Notes: generated by a model not told the origin, from the letters alone. Shown: positions 53,349 to 62,190, numbered from the stretch's first letter. The stretch: DNA of 64,000 nt from Streptomyces sp. B21-083 (GCF_036898825.1 NZ_JARUND010000002.1:496001-560000), one strand, 5' to 3'. Numbers and translations: made by a program.

Positions 53349-54347
53349 CTACTCCGTGCCGTCCGCCGGCAGGCGCTCCGGTAGCCCGAGCCGCGGGAAC
53401 CGGTCGCTGTGGAAGGTGATGATCTCGGTGATCACCCCGCCGGTGACGCGCAGGACATCGATCGTCAACGGCAGGTACGCGCCCTCGTCCTTCTGCCACT
53501 GGTAGAAGGCGACCGCGGGCTGCCGGTTGACGGAGGTGAGGACTGGGCGCAGGCCCGTCATGCCCTCGAAGCCGCTCTCCACCCAGTCGTTCACCACCGT
53601 GTCGCGGCCGACGTACAGGCCCGGCGTGGGCGGCATCGAGACGCGGACGTCGTCCCGTAGGAGCGCGGCGAGCCCGTCGATGTCCGTGGCCACACTGGCC
53701 TCGGTGAAGCGGCGCACCAGCTCGCGCGTCCCGGCGTCCTGGTCGCCGCCGGTCCAGTCCTGGCGCTCGGCGGGCAGATGCTCCCGCATGCCCGCGCGCG
53801 CCCGCTGCAACGCGCTGTTCACCGAGTTGACGGAGTCCCCGAGCAACTCCGCGACGCCCTTCGCCGGCCAGCCGAGCACGGCCCGCAGAATCAGCACGGC
53901 CCGCGGGCGCGGCGCGAGGTGCTGGACGGCGACCAGGTACGCCAGCTCGATCGTCTCCCGCGCGACGGCGGCACTCTCCGGCTCGTCCGCGTAGCCTGCC
54001 GGCAGCTCGTCGAGCAGCCGGTCCGGGTACGGCTGCAGCCACAGCACCTCGCCGCCCGTCGCAGGCTCCGGGCGGCACTTGGCGAGCAGGTCCAGGCAGG
54101 CGTTGGTGGCGATCCGGTACAGCCAGGCCCGGAACGTCGACCGTCCCTCGAAGGTCTCCCGCCGCCGCCAGGCACGCAGGAATGTCTCCTGCACGGTGTC
54201 CTCGGCATCCTCGAACGACCCGAGCATCCGGTAGCAGTGCACGTGCAGCTCCCGCCGGTGCAGCTCCGCCAACCCTGAGAACGCCGACTCGTCGAGCTCG
54301 CCCAGACCCCTCGCGCCCAGCTCCTCCAGCCGCGTGTCCGCACTCAT
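53349..54347 (-). CDS. ECF RNA polymerase sigma factor with SnoaL-like C-terminal domain (SigX5/SigG-like)
   Basis: 332 residues. Sigma region 2 (about 22-90) contains LHVHCYRMLGSFEDAEDTVQ and RAWLYRIATNACLD, region 4 (about 140-195) contains LAPRPRAVLILRAVLGW and SVNSALQRARAGM, and a SnoaL/NTF2-like domain (about 205-325) replaces an anti-sigma factor. This is the layout of the long ECF families whose fused domain tunes activity. ATG 54347 has GAAGGACGAC upstream; the frame is open much further, but that part (54348-54713) shows no coding features. No target promoter is visible. Confidence 0.9.
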   Translation of the reverse strand: MSADTRLEELGARGLGELDESAFSGLAELHRRELHVHCYRMLGSFEDAEDTVQETFLRAWRRRETFEGRSTFRAWLYRIATNACLDLLAKCRPEPATGGEVLWLQPYPDRLLDELPAGYADEPESAAVARETIELAYLVAVQHLAPRPRAVLILRAVLGWPAKGVAELLGDSVNSVNSALQRARAGMREHLPAERQDWTGGDQDAGTRELVRRFTEASVATDIDGLAALLRDDVRVSMPPTPGLYVGRDTVVNDWVESGFEGMTGLRPVLTSVNRQPAVAFYQWQKDEGAYLPLTIDVLRVTGGVITEIITFHSDRFPRLGLPERLPADGTE

Positions 54348-54713
54348 CACGTCGTCCTTCCGCCTCGTCGTGTCCCGTCGTAGGTATGACGGGTGCGGGC
54401 GCGAAAACTCATCACCAGAGGCTCCTCCGGCCGACCCGGGCCCCTGCCATCTGTCAGGGGCCACTGCGCGATTCGCCTTCCTGGTTTGAGGGAACTGGTC
54501 CAGCAGGGCGGAGAGGGACGGTGCCTGGAGGAAGTCGTGGGCAAGCGGCTCGCGGCTTCTGTCTCCGCCGATGACGACGGCGCCGGGGAAGCGCTTCTTC
54601 CTCCTCCCGAGGCCGGGGTGAGGCATCCGACCTGTCTCTTTCGCCAGCTCGGCACGCCGAGAGGGGCCGGCTGCTCCCGGAGGAGGAGACCGACCCCTTC
54701 CCGAGCGAGAGGA
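54348..54713. other. Non-coding stretch upstream of the sigma-factor gene
   Basis: 366 bp between the sigma-factor gene and the HNH-like gene, both on the minus strand. It presumably holds the sigma gene's promoter; no hairpin, repeat or gene was recognised. Confidence 0.4.
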
Positions 54714-55238
54714 TCAGCTCAGGCCGAGGTCCGACAGTGCCGTCGTCCAGTCCGTGACAATCGCGTCCTGGGCGTCTGCGAGGGTGACGGTGCGGGCGCA
54801 GACGGCCTTCTTGAGCTTGTTCTCGACGGTGTCCTTGTTGGCGGCGGTCATGGTGCCGTACTCCGGCTCGGGCCAGAGGTTGAGCGCGCTCTTGGGGGAA
54901 CCGCCGAGTTCGAGGGGGACGAAGTGGTCCTCCTCGTAGTCCGATGTGCTGGTGTCCGTGAAGCCGTACTCGACGATCTGTTTCTTCTTCAGCGCGGTGG
55001 TGTAGGAGCTGGACGGCCGGACGGTCGCCGTCCATCCGGAGACGCAGATGGTGGAGCCGATGGTGGACTGGGTGACGTCCGGATTGAAGTCGCCGGGCTG
55101 GCAGCTGGAGTCGGGGAGGGGAAGGTAGTCCTGGCTGCAGCTCTGCGCGTGGGCGGCGCCGGCTGCGACGGTGAGACCGCCGGCTGCGAGGGCGAGGGAG
55201 GAAAAAGCGGTGACCAGCGAGCGGGATATTCGGGGCAT
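54714..55238 (-). CDS. Secreted HNH-like nuclease-domain protein
   Basis: 174 residues. Signal peptide 1-27 (LVTAFSSLALAAGGLTV, AAGAAHA). The mature part has paired Cys residues (QSCSQDY, SSCQPG, STICVSG, AVCART) and the core YEEDHFVPLELGG...ALNLWPEP, matching the D-H...N pattern of HNH enzymes. Its C-terminal end (VTLADAQDAIVTDWTTALS) is nearly the same as that of the lipoprotein at 36693-37361, so the two are paralogues. ATG 55238 has GGGAG upstream within a short palindrome. Function untested; an extracellular nuclease is an inference. Confidence 0.75.
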   Translation of the reverse strand: MPRISRSLVTAFSSLALAAGGLTVAAGAAHAQSCSQDYLPLPDSSCQPGDFNPDVTQSTIGSTICVSGWTATVRPSSSYTTALKKKQIVEYGFTDTSTSDYEEDHFVPLELGGSPKSALNLWPEPEYGTMTAANKDTVENKLKKAVCARTVTLADAQDAIVTDWTTALSDLGLS

Positions 55239-55486
55239 GGGAGATCTCCCGGAGCGGTGCCCGGCAGGGATTCCGGGCGGTCGCGAACATGACAGCACCG
55301 ACGTCATCTATGCGGGTAGATCTCTTTGCCGCCCACGGAGACTCTTTGTTGAATATTTGAGTACGGTGGGACTGGCGGAGGGCAGGCCATGGCCCGCCCT
55401 TGGTTGTCGGCATCGCGCGCCGAACCCCACGAGGCCTTCCCCCGTCACCCCGTCACCCCGTCAGCTGTGAGCGAGGGCGCGGCTAT

Positions 55487-55707
55487 CGGCGTACCAATCC
55501 GTGACGGTCGGCCCATGCGCTGATCGCGGCGGCCAGTTCCTCGGGTCCGGGGAGTAGTGGCCGGCGAGGCCGTGACGGGAGACTTCCAAAGCCGCGATGT
55601 GCTTCTCGCACCAGGCCTCGGACGGATGGCGGCCAGGGTGGCCGCGTGCGGGCGGGTGAGGAACGTCCGTGCGGCGGCTGGCAGTTCGGCGGTCGCTCGG
55701 CTCACTT
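55487..55707 (-). pseudogene. Decayed gene coupled to the NmrA-like reductase
   Basis: A GTG overlapping the end of the reductase gene opens TAELPAAARTFLTRPHAATL, like the start of a pyridoxamine-phosphate-oxidase-fold protein. The frame is then lost; a second frame gives EAWCEKHIAALEVSRHGLAG and HYSPDP, and a third gives EELAAAISAWADRHGLVRR and a stop. At least two frameshifts and a deletion are needed to explain this. The middle part is not recognised. Confidence 0.4.
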
Positions 55708-56394
55708 CTTCTTCACGCCCTCGTCCCATATCAGCTTGGCGATGTTCGGCTTCACGGCCGTGGTGATGACGCCCATGGCCGTGTGGACGTACCGTCGTTC
55801 CTCCAGTTCGCGCACCATGCTCGCGGCGAGGTCCGCGCGGGCGGTGAAGACGCCGTCGGCGCTGGCCTCAGCGGTGCGGTAGTCCGTGACGGCCGGGTGC
55901 TCGAAGAGGCCCGAGGGCCGGACGAGGGTCCAGTCGAGGCGCGTCTCCCGGATCACGGCCTCCATGCGGCGCATGTCCTCGTGGAGGGTGCGGCCCAGCC
56001 GCCGATTGACCAGCGGGTCGAGTACGTGGTTGAAGAAGTGCGCGCCGGTCGGCCGCCACTTCGGGTCGGCGATGCTGGAGCTGACGGTGAGCAGTCGATT
56101 GATGCCGTGGCGGGTCATGGCCGCGGTGATGACCGTGGCGCTCGCCGAGTACGTGGTGATGGTCTCCTTGCTGAAGCGCGAACCCAGCGCGGAGAGAACG
56201 GCGTTCGTCCCGCTGACCGCGGCGTCGACGGCCGCCGGGTCGGTGGCATCGGCGACAGCCACGGTCAGGCCGGGTCGTGCGGGCAGAGAGCCGGGGCGGC
56301 GGGTCACGGCGACGACCTCATGGCCGGCGGCGAGGGCCTGGTCAGTGAGGTGGCGGCCGGTCGGCCCGTTGGCGCCGAAGACTGCGATACGCAT
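55702..56394 (-). CDS. NmrA/SDR-like NAD(P)H-binding reductase
   Basis: 230 residues from ATG 56394 (an ATG four codons earlier sits directly on the ribosome site, so it is less likely). The Rossmann motif FGANGPTGRHL is at 5-15; TRRPGSL, DATDPAAVDAAV and TVSSSIADP follow. The active Tyr-Lys of classical SDRs is not obvious, as in NmrA-like and flavin-reductase-like members. The C-terminus ends in KKK. It is divergent from a TetR gene (75 bp between starts), which probably regulates it. The substrate is unknown. Confidence 0.88.
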   Translation of the reverse strand: MRIAVFGANGPTGRHLTDQALAAGHEVVAVTRRPGSLPARPGLTVAVADATDPAAVDAAVSGTNAVLSALGSRFSKETITTYSASATVITAAMTRHGINRLLTVSSSIADPKWRPTGAHFFNHVLDPLVNRRLGRTLHEDMRRMEAVIRETRLDWTLVRPSGLFEHPAVTDYRTAEASADGVFTARADLAASMVRELEERRYVHTAMGVITTAVKPNIAKLIWDEGVKKK

Positions 56395-56469
56395 GGTGTC
56401 GGGCATCCCTTCGTGTGGATCGCGGAACGCCCTTGACTGTGCCGATCACGAAATGCAGGCTCAACGCTG

Positions 56470-57126
56470 ATGAATAACGCCGCCCCTGCCCCCGTCCGCA
56501 GCCGAGGCCGTCCCCGCGGCAACCCGCCGACCCGTGAGTCGATTGTCTCGGCGGCCCGGTCGCTGTTCCTGGAGCGCGGCTACCGGCGCACCACCCTGCG
56601 TGTGGTAGCCGGGGCAGCCGGGGTCGACCCGGCGCTGATCGCGTACCACTTCGGCTCGAAGAAGGGCCTGTTCGCGGACGTGATGCAGTTCCAGTGCGCT
56701 CAAGCGCTGACGGTGGACGACGTCCTCGCCGGCGACCTGGCCACCCTCCCCGAACGCCTGATCGACGCGGTGACGGACCTGTGGGAAGACGCCGACTTCC
56801 GTCGGCTCACCGTCCAGGGTGATGAGGCGGCCGAGGCCATCCGCGAATACCTGGAACGGGAGCTGCTGACCCCGCTTGTTGAATTTCTGGGCGGCCGGGA
56901 CGCGACCGCCCGAGCCACGGCCGTGGTGACGATCCTCGGCGGCCTCATCTACACCCGCTACCTCAACCCGCTCCCCACACCTGCCGCCCTCACCCCGTCC
57001 GAGGTCCGCCACATCCTCGCCCCGACGCTCCGCGCGGCACTGGCCCCGAGGCCACGTACCGCGGCAACCACCAGAGCGGGCCACCGTGGCTCGCCGACCT
57101 TCGGCGGGCAACTCGTCCGGCCTTGA
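56470..57126 (+). CDS. TetR-family transcriptional regulator
   Basis: 218 residues. The helix-turn-helix is clear (ESIVSAARSLFLERGYRR, TTLRVVAGAAGV, IAYHFGSKKGLFADVM), with a helical ligand domain (about 75-190) and a variable basic tail (about 190-218). ATG 56470 has no strong ribosome site. It faces the NmrA-like reductase across a short region and probably controls it, a common pairing in which the repressor senses the reductase substrate. Confidence 0.9.
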   Translation: MNNAAPAPVRSRGRPRGNPPTRESIVSAARSLFLERGYRRTTLRVVAGAAGVDPALIAYHFGSKKGLFADVMQFQCAQALTVDDVLAGDLATLPERLIDAVTDLWEDADFRRLTVQGDEAAEAIREYLERELLTPLVEFLGGRDATARATAVVTILGGLIYTRYLNPLPTPAALTPSEVRHILAPTLRAALAPRPRTAATTRAGHRGSPTFGGQLVRP

Positions 57127-57704
57127 CCACCTCTTGAGCGGGGCCGGCTGATCGACTGAGGATGCCACCGCGGCCCGGACACCCTCGGTTTTTCGCCGTA
57201 CGTCCGCGAGGAAGTCGATGCACCTCGGCCACCGACTACCGGCTGCCGACGGCATCGGCGCTGACTCAGCAGTCGCTGTGCACGGTGACGTACATGTTCC
57301 CCACCACACCACCGTGCTTTCACTTGCCCCGCCCGCGCCTGCGCCACAGCGAGATCACCCCTCCACCTCATACCGGCTCCGCCACTTCCCGATCCGACCG
57401 GGAATCGTGGCCGTGCCGAAGGGGCTCGCTGATGTTCTGGCGCGCCTTCGGAGCCGCGCACGTGACCTTCGCTACCGCAAGGTCGATACTGCCGACAGCA
57501 GCGTTTCGCCGACCCGTCCCGATCCAGCCCGTGGACCAGACGGCCTGACGACCTGTCACCGAAGTCAGCACTGAGTCAGCATCAGCCCGCCACGACCCGC
57601 TTCCAACCGCCGCAGGGCGCCGAGATCAACTACTTGCGTAAACTTGCCTGACCTGCAAAGACGCAGGTCAGGAGCCCATCTGACATCCTCACCAGGAGGT
57701 ACCC
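57127..57704. other. Intergenic region upstream of dhaK
   Basis: 578 bp with only the hairpin at 57647-57672 recognised. Several frames are open, but none is protein-like; the stretch 57410-57550 is the least shadow-like and may be decayed coding sequence. Confidence 0.35.
57647..57672. promoter_or_regulatory. Hairpin in the dhaK leader
   Basis: CCTGACCTGC, a 6-base loop and the exact complement, ending 32 bases before the dhaK ATG. It may be a 5' untranslated-region hairpin or a terminator for upstream transcription. Confidence 0.5.
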
Positions 57705-58697
57705 ATGAAGCTGCTCATCAACGTTCCGGAGACCGTGGTCACGGACGCGCTGCGGGGCATGGCGGCGGCCCATCCCGAGTTGACCGTCGACGTGGAGAAC
57801 CGGGTGATCGTACGGCGGGACGCGCCGGTTGCCGGAAAAGTGGCCCTCGTCTCCGGTGGTGGGTCGGGGCACGAGCCGCTGCACGGAGGGTTCGTGGGAC
57901 CGGGGATGCTGTCGGCGGCCTGTCCGGGTGAGGTGTTCACCTCTCCGGTGCCCGATCAGATGGTGCGGGCCGCGGCTGCCGTGGACAGCGGGGCGGGCGT
58001 CCTGTTCGTGGTGAAGAACTACACCGGCGACGTCCTCAACTTCGACATGGCGGCCGAACTCGCCGGGGACGAGGGCATCCAGGTCGCGAAAGTCCTCGTC
58101 AACGACGATGTCGCCGTCACCGACAGCCTCTACACGGCCGGGCGGCGCGGTACGGGCGGCACCCTGTTCGTCGAGAAGATCGCCGGTGCGGCGGCGGACG
58201 AGGGGCGTCCGTTGGAGCAGGTGCGCTCCGTCGCCCAGCGGGTCAACGACCGGTCCCGCAGCTTCGGCGTCGCCCTCGGCGCCTGTACCACCCCGGCCAA
58301 GGGCAGCCCCACCTTCGATCTGCCGCCGGGCGAGCTGGAGTTGGGCGTCGGCATCCACGGCGAACCGGGCCGGGAGCGGCGCCCGATGATGACCTCGGGC
58401 GAGATCGCCGACTTCTCGGTGGAGGCCGTGCTGGAGGATCTCAACCCGCGTAATCCCGTGCTGGTCCTGGTCAACGGGATGGGCGCGACGCCGCTGCTGG
58501 AGCTGTACGGGTTCAACGCCGAGGTGCAGCGGGTGCTGGCTGGACGCGGGGTCGCCGTGGCCCGCACGCTCGTCGGAAACTATGTCACCTCACTCGACAT
58601 GGCCGGGGCCTCGGTGACCCTGTGCGAGATCGACGAGGAACTGCTGCGGCTGTGGGACGCGCCGGTGCGGACGGCGGGTCTGCGCTGGGGCATGTGA
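57705..58697 (+). CDS. dhaK: PTS-dependent dihydroxyacetone kinase, substrate-binding subunit DhaK
   Basis: 330 residues. LVSGGGSGHEPLHGGFVG holds the His (about 57) that positions dihydroxyacetone, and GIHGEPG (His about 217) the His that binds it covalently as a hemiaminal; both are intact. VNGMGATPLLELY is also typical. The subunit hands the bound sugar to the DhaL~ADP phosphoryl donor. ATG 57705 has AGGAGG upstream. It is followed by dhaL and dhaM in one operon. No local regulator is seen. Length is as usual for DhaK (about 330-355). Confidence 0.96.
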   Translation: MKLLINVPETVVTDALRGMAAAHPELTVDVENRVIVRRDAPVAGKVALVSGGGSGHEPLHGGFVGPGMLSAACPGEVFTSPVPDQMVRAAAAVDSGAGVLFVVKNYTGDVLNFDMAAELAGDEGIQVAKVLVNDDVAVTDSLYTAGRRGTGGTLFVEKIAGAAADEGRPLEQVRSVAQRVNDRSRSFGVALGACTTPAKGSPTFDLPPGELELGVGIHGEPGRERRPMMTSGEIADFSVEAVLEDLNPRNPVLVLVNGMGATPLLELYGFNAEVQRVLAGRGVAVARTLVGNYVTSLDMAGASVTLCEIDEELLRLWDAPVRTAGLRWGM

Positions 58698-58798
58698 GGG
58701 CCTGTGGGGCCATGTGAGCCCGGCCGGACGCGCAGAGCGTCACGCCCGTCCCCCGGGGTGCGACAGCGACCGACGTACCTACCACGCAAGGAGATCCT

Positions 58799-59398
58799 GT
58801 GCTCGACGCCGACTTCTTCCGCCGCTGGATGACGGCGACGGCCGTGTCCGTCGGCCGCGAGGCGGAGCGGCTCACCGCCCTGGACTCGCCCATCGGCGAC
58901 GCCGACCACGGCAGCAATCTGCGGCGCGGATTCGACGCCGTGGCCGCCGTCGTGGCGGAGAAGGTACCGGACACGCCCGGTGCCGTCCTCGTGCTCGCCG
59001 GAAGCCGGCTCATCTCGACGGTCGGCGGCGCCTCCGGACCCCTGTACGGCACGTTGCTGCGCCGCACGGGCAAGGCGCTCGGCGATGCGCCAGAGGTGAG
59101 CGAGGAGCAGTTCGCGGACGCGCTGCGCGCCGGGGTGGACGCGGTGATGGCGCTCGGCGGTGCGACGCCCGGCGACAAGACGATGATCGACGCCCTGGTA
59201 CCCGCCGTGGACGCTCTCACCGACTCGTTCGCCGCCGCGCGCACGGCCGCCGAAGAGGGCGCCCTCGCGACCGTACCGCTGCAGGCCCGCAAGGGCAGAG
59301 CGAGTTACCTCGGCGAGCGCAGCATCGGTCACCAGGACCCGGGGGCCACCTCGGCGGCCCTGCTCATCGCGACTCTCGCGGAGACCGCCGGTGAGTGA
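58799..59398 (+). CDS. dhaL: Dihydroxyacetone kinase, ADP-binding subunit DhaL
   Basis: 199 residues. The three Asp residues that bind two Mg ions and ADP are in SPIGDADHGSN (about 31-41), and the nucleotide lid region TVGGASGPLYG is intact, as is GATPGDKTMIDAL. DhaL keeps a permanently bound ADP that DhaM rephosphorylates. GTG 58799 has AAGGAG upstream. It starts 101 bp after dhaK and overlaps dhaM by 8 bp. Confidence 0.95.
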   Translation: MLDADFFRRWMTATAVSVGREAERLTALDSPIGDADHGSNLRRGFDAVAAVVAEKVPDTPGAVLVLAGSRLISTVGGASGPLYGTLLRRTGKALGDAPEVSEEQFADALRAGVDAVMALGGATPGDKTMIDALVPAVDALTDSFAAARTAAEEGALATVPLQARKGRASYLGERSIGHQDPGATSAALLIATLAETAGE

Positions 59399-59825
59399 CA
59401 CGACCGGCCTGGGCGGCGAGAAGGGCCAACAGTTGGTCGGGGTGGTGCTGGTGTCGCACAGCGCGGCGGTGGCCGCCTCGGTGGCGGACCTGGCCCGGGG
59501 TCTCGTCCACGGCGCGACCGCTCCCGTCGCAGCCGCGGGCGGCACCGAGTCCGGCGAACTCGGCACAAGCGCCGAACTGATCACCGCGGCGGCCCGTTCC
59601 GTGGACCGGGGTGCCGGGGTCGCCGTACTGACGGACCTGGGCAGCGCGGTCCTCACCGTGAAGGCGCTTCTTGCGGAGGGTGACGAACTCCCGGACGGAA
59701 CCCGCCTGGTGGACGCCCCCTTCGTCGAGGGAGCGGTGGCGGCGGTCGTCACGGCGTCGACGGGGGCCGACCTCGCGGCGGTGGAGGCGGCGGCCGGGGA
59801 GGCGTACGCGTACCGCAAGGTGTGA
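59391..59825 (+). CDS. dhaM: Dihydroxyacetone kinase phosphotransfer subunit DhaM (EIIA domain only)
   Basis: 144 residues with the EIIA-mannose-like fold: VGVVLVSHSAAVAASVADLA carries the phospho-accepting His (about 23), and DLGSAVLTVKALL and APFVEGAVAA are typical. There is no fused HPr or EI-like domain, unlike the E. coli form, so it must take phosphate from the general HPr. GTG 59391 lies within the end of dhaL. The three subunits together phosphorylate dihydroxyacetone to DHAP for glycolysis. Confidence 0.93.
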   Translation: MSDTTGLGGEKGQQLVGVVLVSHSAAVAASVADLARGLVHGATAPVAAAGGTESGELGTSAELITAAARSVDRGAGVAVLTDLGSAVLTVKALLAEGDELPDGTRLVDAPFVEGAVAAVVTASTGADLAAVEAAAGEAYAYRKV

Positions 59826-59928
59826 GGGAGCGCGCGGAGGAAGCGAGGGGGAGGGGGAGAGCGCGCCAGCGAGCGGTTCACGACCGGGCCGCCGCCCCTC
59901 CCCTCGCCTCCCGTTCCGTTCCGTCGGC

Positions 59929-60699
59929 TCAGTCGTCGGCCACGGTCGCGTCGTTCTCCGCGTTCCCGGAACTCTCGGTGCTTTCTGCGCTCTCGGTGCC
60001 ATCGGTGCTCTCCGCCTCCTGGCCCACGAACTGTCTCGCCAGCCGCTCCCCCGTCTCCAGCGCCGCCGTGTGGTTCTCGATCGGCGACACCCTGGCGTTC
60101 TTGAAGACGATGTACGTGACTCCGGAGGCAGCTCCGCCGCCGTGCGGGTCAGGGTTGATGCCCAGGGCCGCGGCGGCGGCGTAGGACGCCTCGCCGATGA
60201 TGTCCTGCGGGCCGGTGTCGCCGACGACCGCGTACTGCACGCGGTCCTTGTAGATGACGGCGGCGACCGAGCCACCCCGGATGCCGTGGTCGCGGTAGTT
60301 CCAGATGTCGCTGGCCATCGGGACGACGATGAACGGCAGGCGTTCGGGGTCCAGATAGCGGCCGTCGGACTGCTGGTAGGCGGTGGTGTCCGCGAAGTAC
60401 GGGTCGGTGCGCCCGTTGCAGCGCGGCCCGGCCTGACCGTCGCAGTCGATGTCCATGTCGGCCTTCCAGAAGACGACGTCGTCGGTGCCGCAGACGGGGA
60501 TGTCCGCGGGGGCTCCGGCGTCGCTGCGGTAGTGGCCGCTGGACACGGGCGCGCAGTCACGCACCTTGGCCAGCAGGTCGGAGGCCCGGACGCCGCCCTC
60601 GTACCGCACCGGCTCGTTCGGGTGGACGGCGGCGGGCAGCGCGGTCGGGGCGAGCAGGGCGGCGCCGGCCACGGCGAGCGTCAGCGTCTGGACACGCAC
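59929..60699 (-). CDS. Secreted chitosanase, GH75
   Basis: 256 residues. Signal peptide about 1-25 (TLTLAVAGAALLAPTALPAA). The GH75 domain (about 45-220) contains KADMDIDCDGQ, YAVVGDTGPQDIIGEASYA (the catalytic Asp and Glu in GD...GEAS) and YIVFKNAR. The last 30 residues are an unusual Ser/Thr/Glu/Asp-rich tail (GQEAESTDGTESAES and further repeats). GTG 60699 has AGGAG upstream. The enzyme cleaves chitosan outside the cell. It is divergent from a truncated Fn3 lipoprotein with a DasR-like box, which suggests a chitin/chitosan context. Confidence 0.9.
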   Translation of the reverse strand: MRVQTLTLAVAGAALLAPTALPAAVHPNEPVRYEGGVRASDLLAKVRDCAPVSSGHYRSDAGAPADIPVCGTDDVVFWKADMDIDCDGQAGPRCNGRTDPYFADTTAYQQSDGRYLDPERLPFIVVPMASDIWNYRDHGIRGGSVAAVIYKDRVQYAVVGDTGPQDIIGEASYAAAAALGINPDPHGGGAASGVTYIVFKNARVSPIENHTAALETGERLARQFVGQEAESTDGTESAESTESSGNAENDATVADD

Positions 60700-60901
60700 G
60701 ATAGGGGCCTCTCCTGGGGGATCTGACGGACACTCGGTCCAATCTGGTGCCGGTCCTGTCACGCGTCCACCGTTAGGGGGCCGTACGGTGCACGCCCCGA
60801 ACTCCCGACAGGGGCCGGTCACCTGAGTCCGTGTCGGTTCCGGTCGGTCCCGACCACGGAGCGCTTGCACCCCTCTTGATGCGCACGTCCCACCGGGCCC
60901 A

Positions 60902-60919
60902 TATTGGTCCGGACCAATA
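60902..60919. promoter_or_regulatory. 18-bp palindrome resembling a DasR (dre) box
   Basis: TATTGGTCC followed by GGACCAATA. DasR sites have the consensus TGGTCTAGACCA, and Streptomyces chitinase promoters carry TGGTCCAGACC; this site is a close, fully symmetric variant. It lies 32-49 bp upstream of the Fn3 lipoprotein start and could also influence the divergent chitosanase. Confidence 0.55.
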
Positions 60920-60950
60920 CCGTGCGGGATGGGCGCAGGAGGGAGCGGCC

Positions 60951-61466
60951 GTGCGACGCGTCGTCCGGTACGTCATGTCCGGCTGCGGGGCACTGCTGTT
61001 GACCGTGTCCTGCGCCTGGAGCGGGGACGGGAGCGGCGCGGAGAGGCGGCCCCCGTCAGCACCGGCCGGGGTGACGGCCGTCGCGGGCAGCGCGACCAGC
61101 GTGCACGTGATGTGGAACCGGTCACCGGGCGGGCCCGAGGTCGTCGCCTACGAGGTGTACCGCGGCGAGGTGAAGGTGAGGGAGGTGCCCGGCTCGGAAC
61201 GCATGGTGGACGTCGTCGGGCTGTCCCCGTCCACCGCGTATGTCTTCACCGTGCGGGCGCGGAACAGCGACGGGCGCTCCGGACCGCGCAGCGAGGGCGT
61301 CCGCGCGACGACCCCCGCCGCGTCCACCGCGGACACCACGGCCCCGACCCGCCCCGGCCGCACGCGGGGCAGGCCTGCCGGCAGCCGGTCGGTCCAGTTG
61401 TCCTGGGGGGCGTCCACGGACGAGCGGGGTGTGGTCTCGTACGACTTCTCTGAACTCGCCGAATAG
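60951..61466 (+). CDS. Truncated Fn3-domain lipoprotein, possible chitinase N-terminus
   Basis: 171 residues. GTG 60951 has AGGAGG; a lipoprotein signal (YVMSGCGALLLTVSCAW) is followed by one complete fibronectin type III domain (about 40-125: PAGVTAVAGSATSVHVMWN to VRARNSDGRSGPRS) and a T/P-rich linker. A second Fn3 domain starts (RSVQLSWGASTDERGVVSYD) but breaks off after a few residues and runs into a stop. In Streptomyces such domains commonly precede GH18 or other chitin-active modules, and the promoter has a dre-like box. The break at about 61440 coincides with the start of the integrase region, so the gene was probably cut by an insertion or deletion there. Confidence 0.7.
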   Translation: MRRVVRYVMSGCGALLLTVSCAWSGDGSGAERRPPSAPAGVTAVAGSATSVHVMWNRSPGGPEVVAYEVYRGEVKVREVPGSERMVDVVGLSPSTAYVFTVRARNSDGRSGPRSEGVRATTPAASTADTTAPTRPGRTRGRPAGSRSVQLSWGASTDERGVVSYDFSELAE

Positions 61467-61568
61467 TCTCCGCGCGGGGGACCAACGTTCGCACTTCGCC
61501 TTCCGGCGAGGTGCTGCTTCGTTTCTGGGGTCGGGTTCCTGTCAGCGGCTCCTGTTAGGGTCCGCGCC

Positions 61569-62153
61569 GTGACCTCAACCGATCATTTGCTTGCATTGAT
61601 CCGGGACACCCCCGGCATCGCTGACCTGCTGCATTCGTCCTTCGAGTTCGGAGTCTCCCGCAACGAACACGGCGAGGCGGTCCGAGCGGCCTCGGGTGCC
61701 TCACTGGAGGCCATCGCTGGTGACTGGGCCGGCGGGACCTTCTTTCTGTGCCATGACGAGGACGGGCATCGGCCCGTGGTGTTCGCGAGCTCCGAGGGGC
61801 AGGCCGGCCTTGTCGCTGACGACTTGAAGGCAGCGCTGGAGATCATCACTGGGCTGGCTCTGTGGCAAGACTGCCTGAAGTTCTCGGGCGGTGGCAGGTC
61901 AGAGGCCATGGAGGCCGCCGCTTCGCTCCTCGAAGGGGACCTCATTCGTGACGAGCCTGAGATTGCCGAGCACCGTGCCCGTGTCGCTGCTGCTCTGTCG
62001 CTGCGCCAGGTGTCCGTGACCGAGCTTGTCTCCCGACTCCAGAGTGCGGTAACCAGGACCGAACCGGACCATGTGGTGGTCACCGAGTCGGGCGATGAGT
62101 ACGAGTCACTCTTCGGCACGTTCCTGCCCTCCGACAACCCGGGCTGGCGATGA
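61569..62153 (+). CDS. Hypothetical protein of a Streptomyces SUKH-like/unknown family
   Basis: 194 residues, acidic and soluble, without signal or membrane spans. The first part (DHLLALIRDTPGIADLLHSS, then WAGGTFFLCHDEDG and VVFASSEGQAGLVADDL) looks like an alpha/beta domain, and the second half is helical with repeated A/L/E. The style resembles SMI1/KNR4 (SUKH) immunity-type proteins, but I see no decisive motif. GTG 61569 has a weak AGGG site. It is convergent with the integrase and may belong to the integrated element. Confidence 0.65.
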   Translation: MTSTDHLLALIRDTPGIADLLHSSFEFGVSRNEHGEAVRAASGASLEAIAGDWAGGTFFLCHDEDGHRPVVFASSEGQAGLVADDLKAALEIITGLALWQDCLKFSGGGRSEAMEAAASLLEGDLIRDEPEIAEHRARVAAALSLRQVSVTELVSRLQSAVTRTEPDHVVVTESGDEYESLFGTFLPSDNPGWR

Positions 62154-62190
62154 TTGAGGACCGGGATCGTCGCGTCAGCCATCGTCTTCA

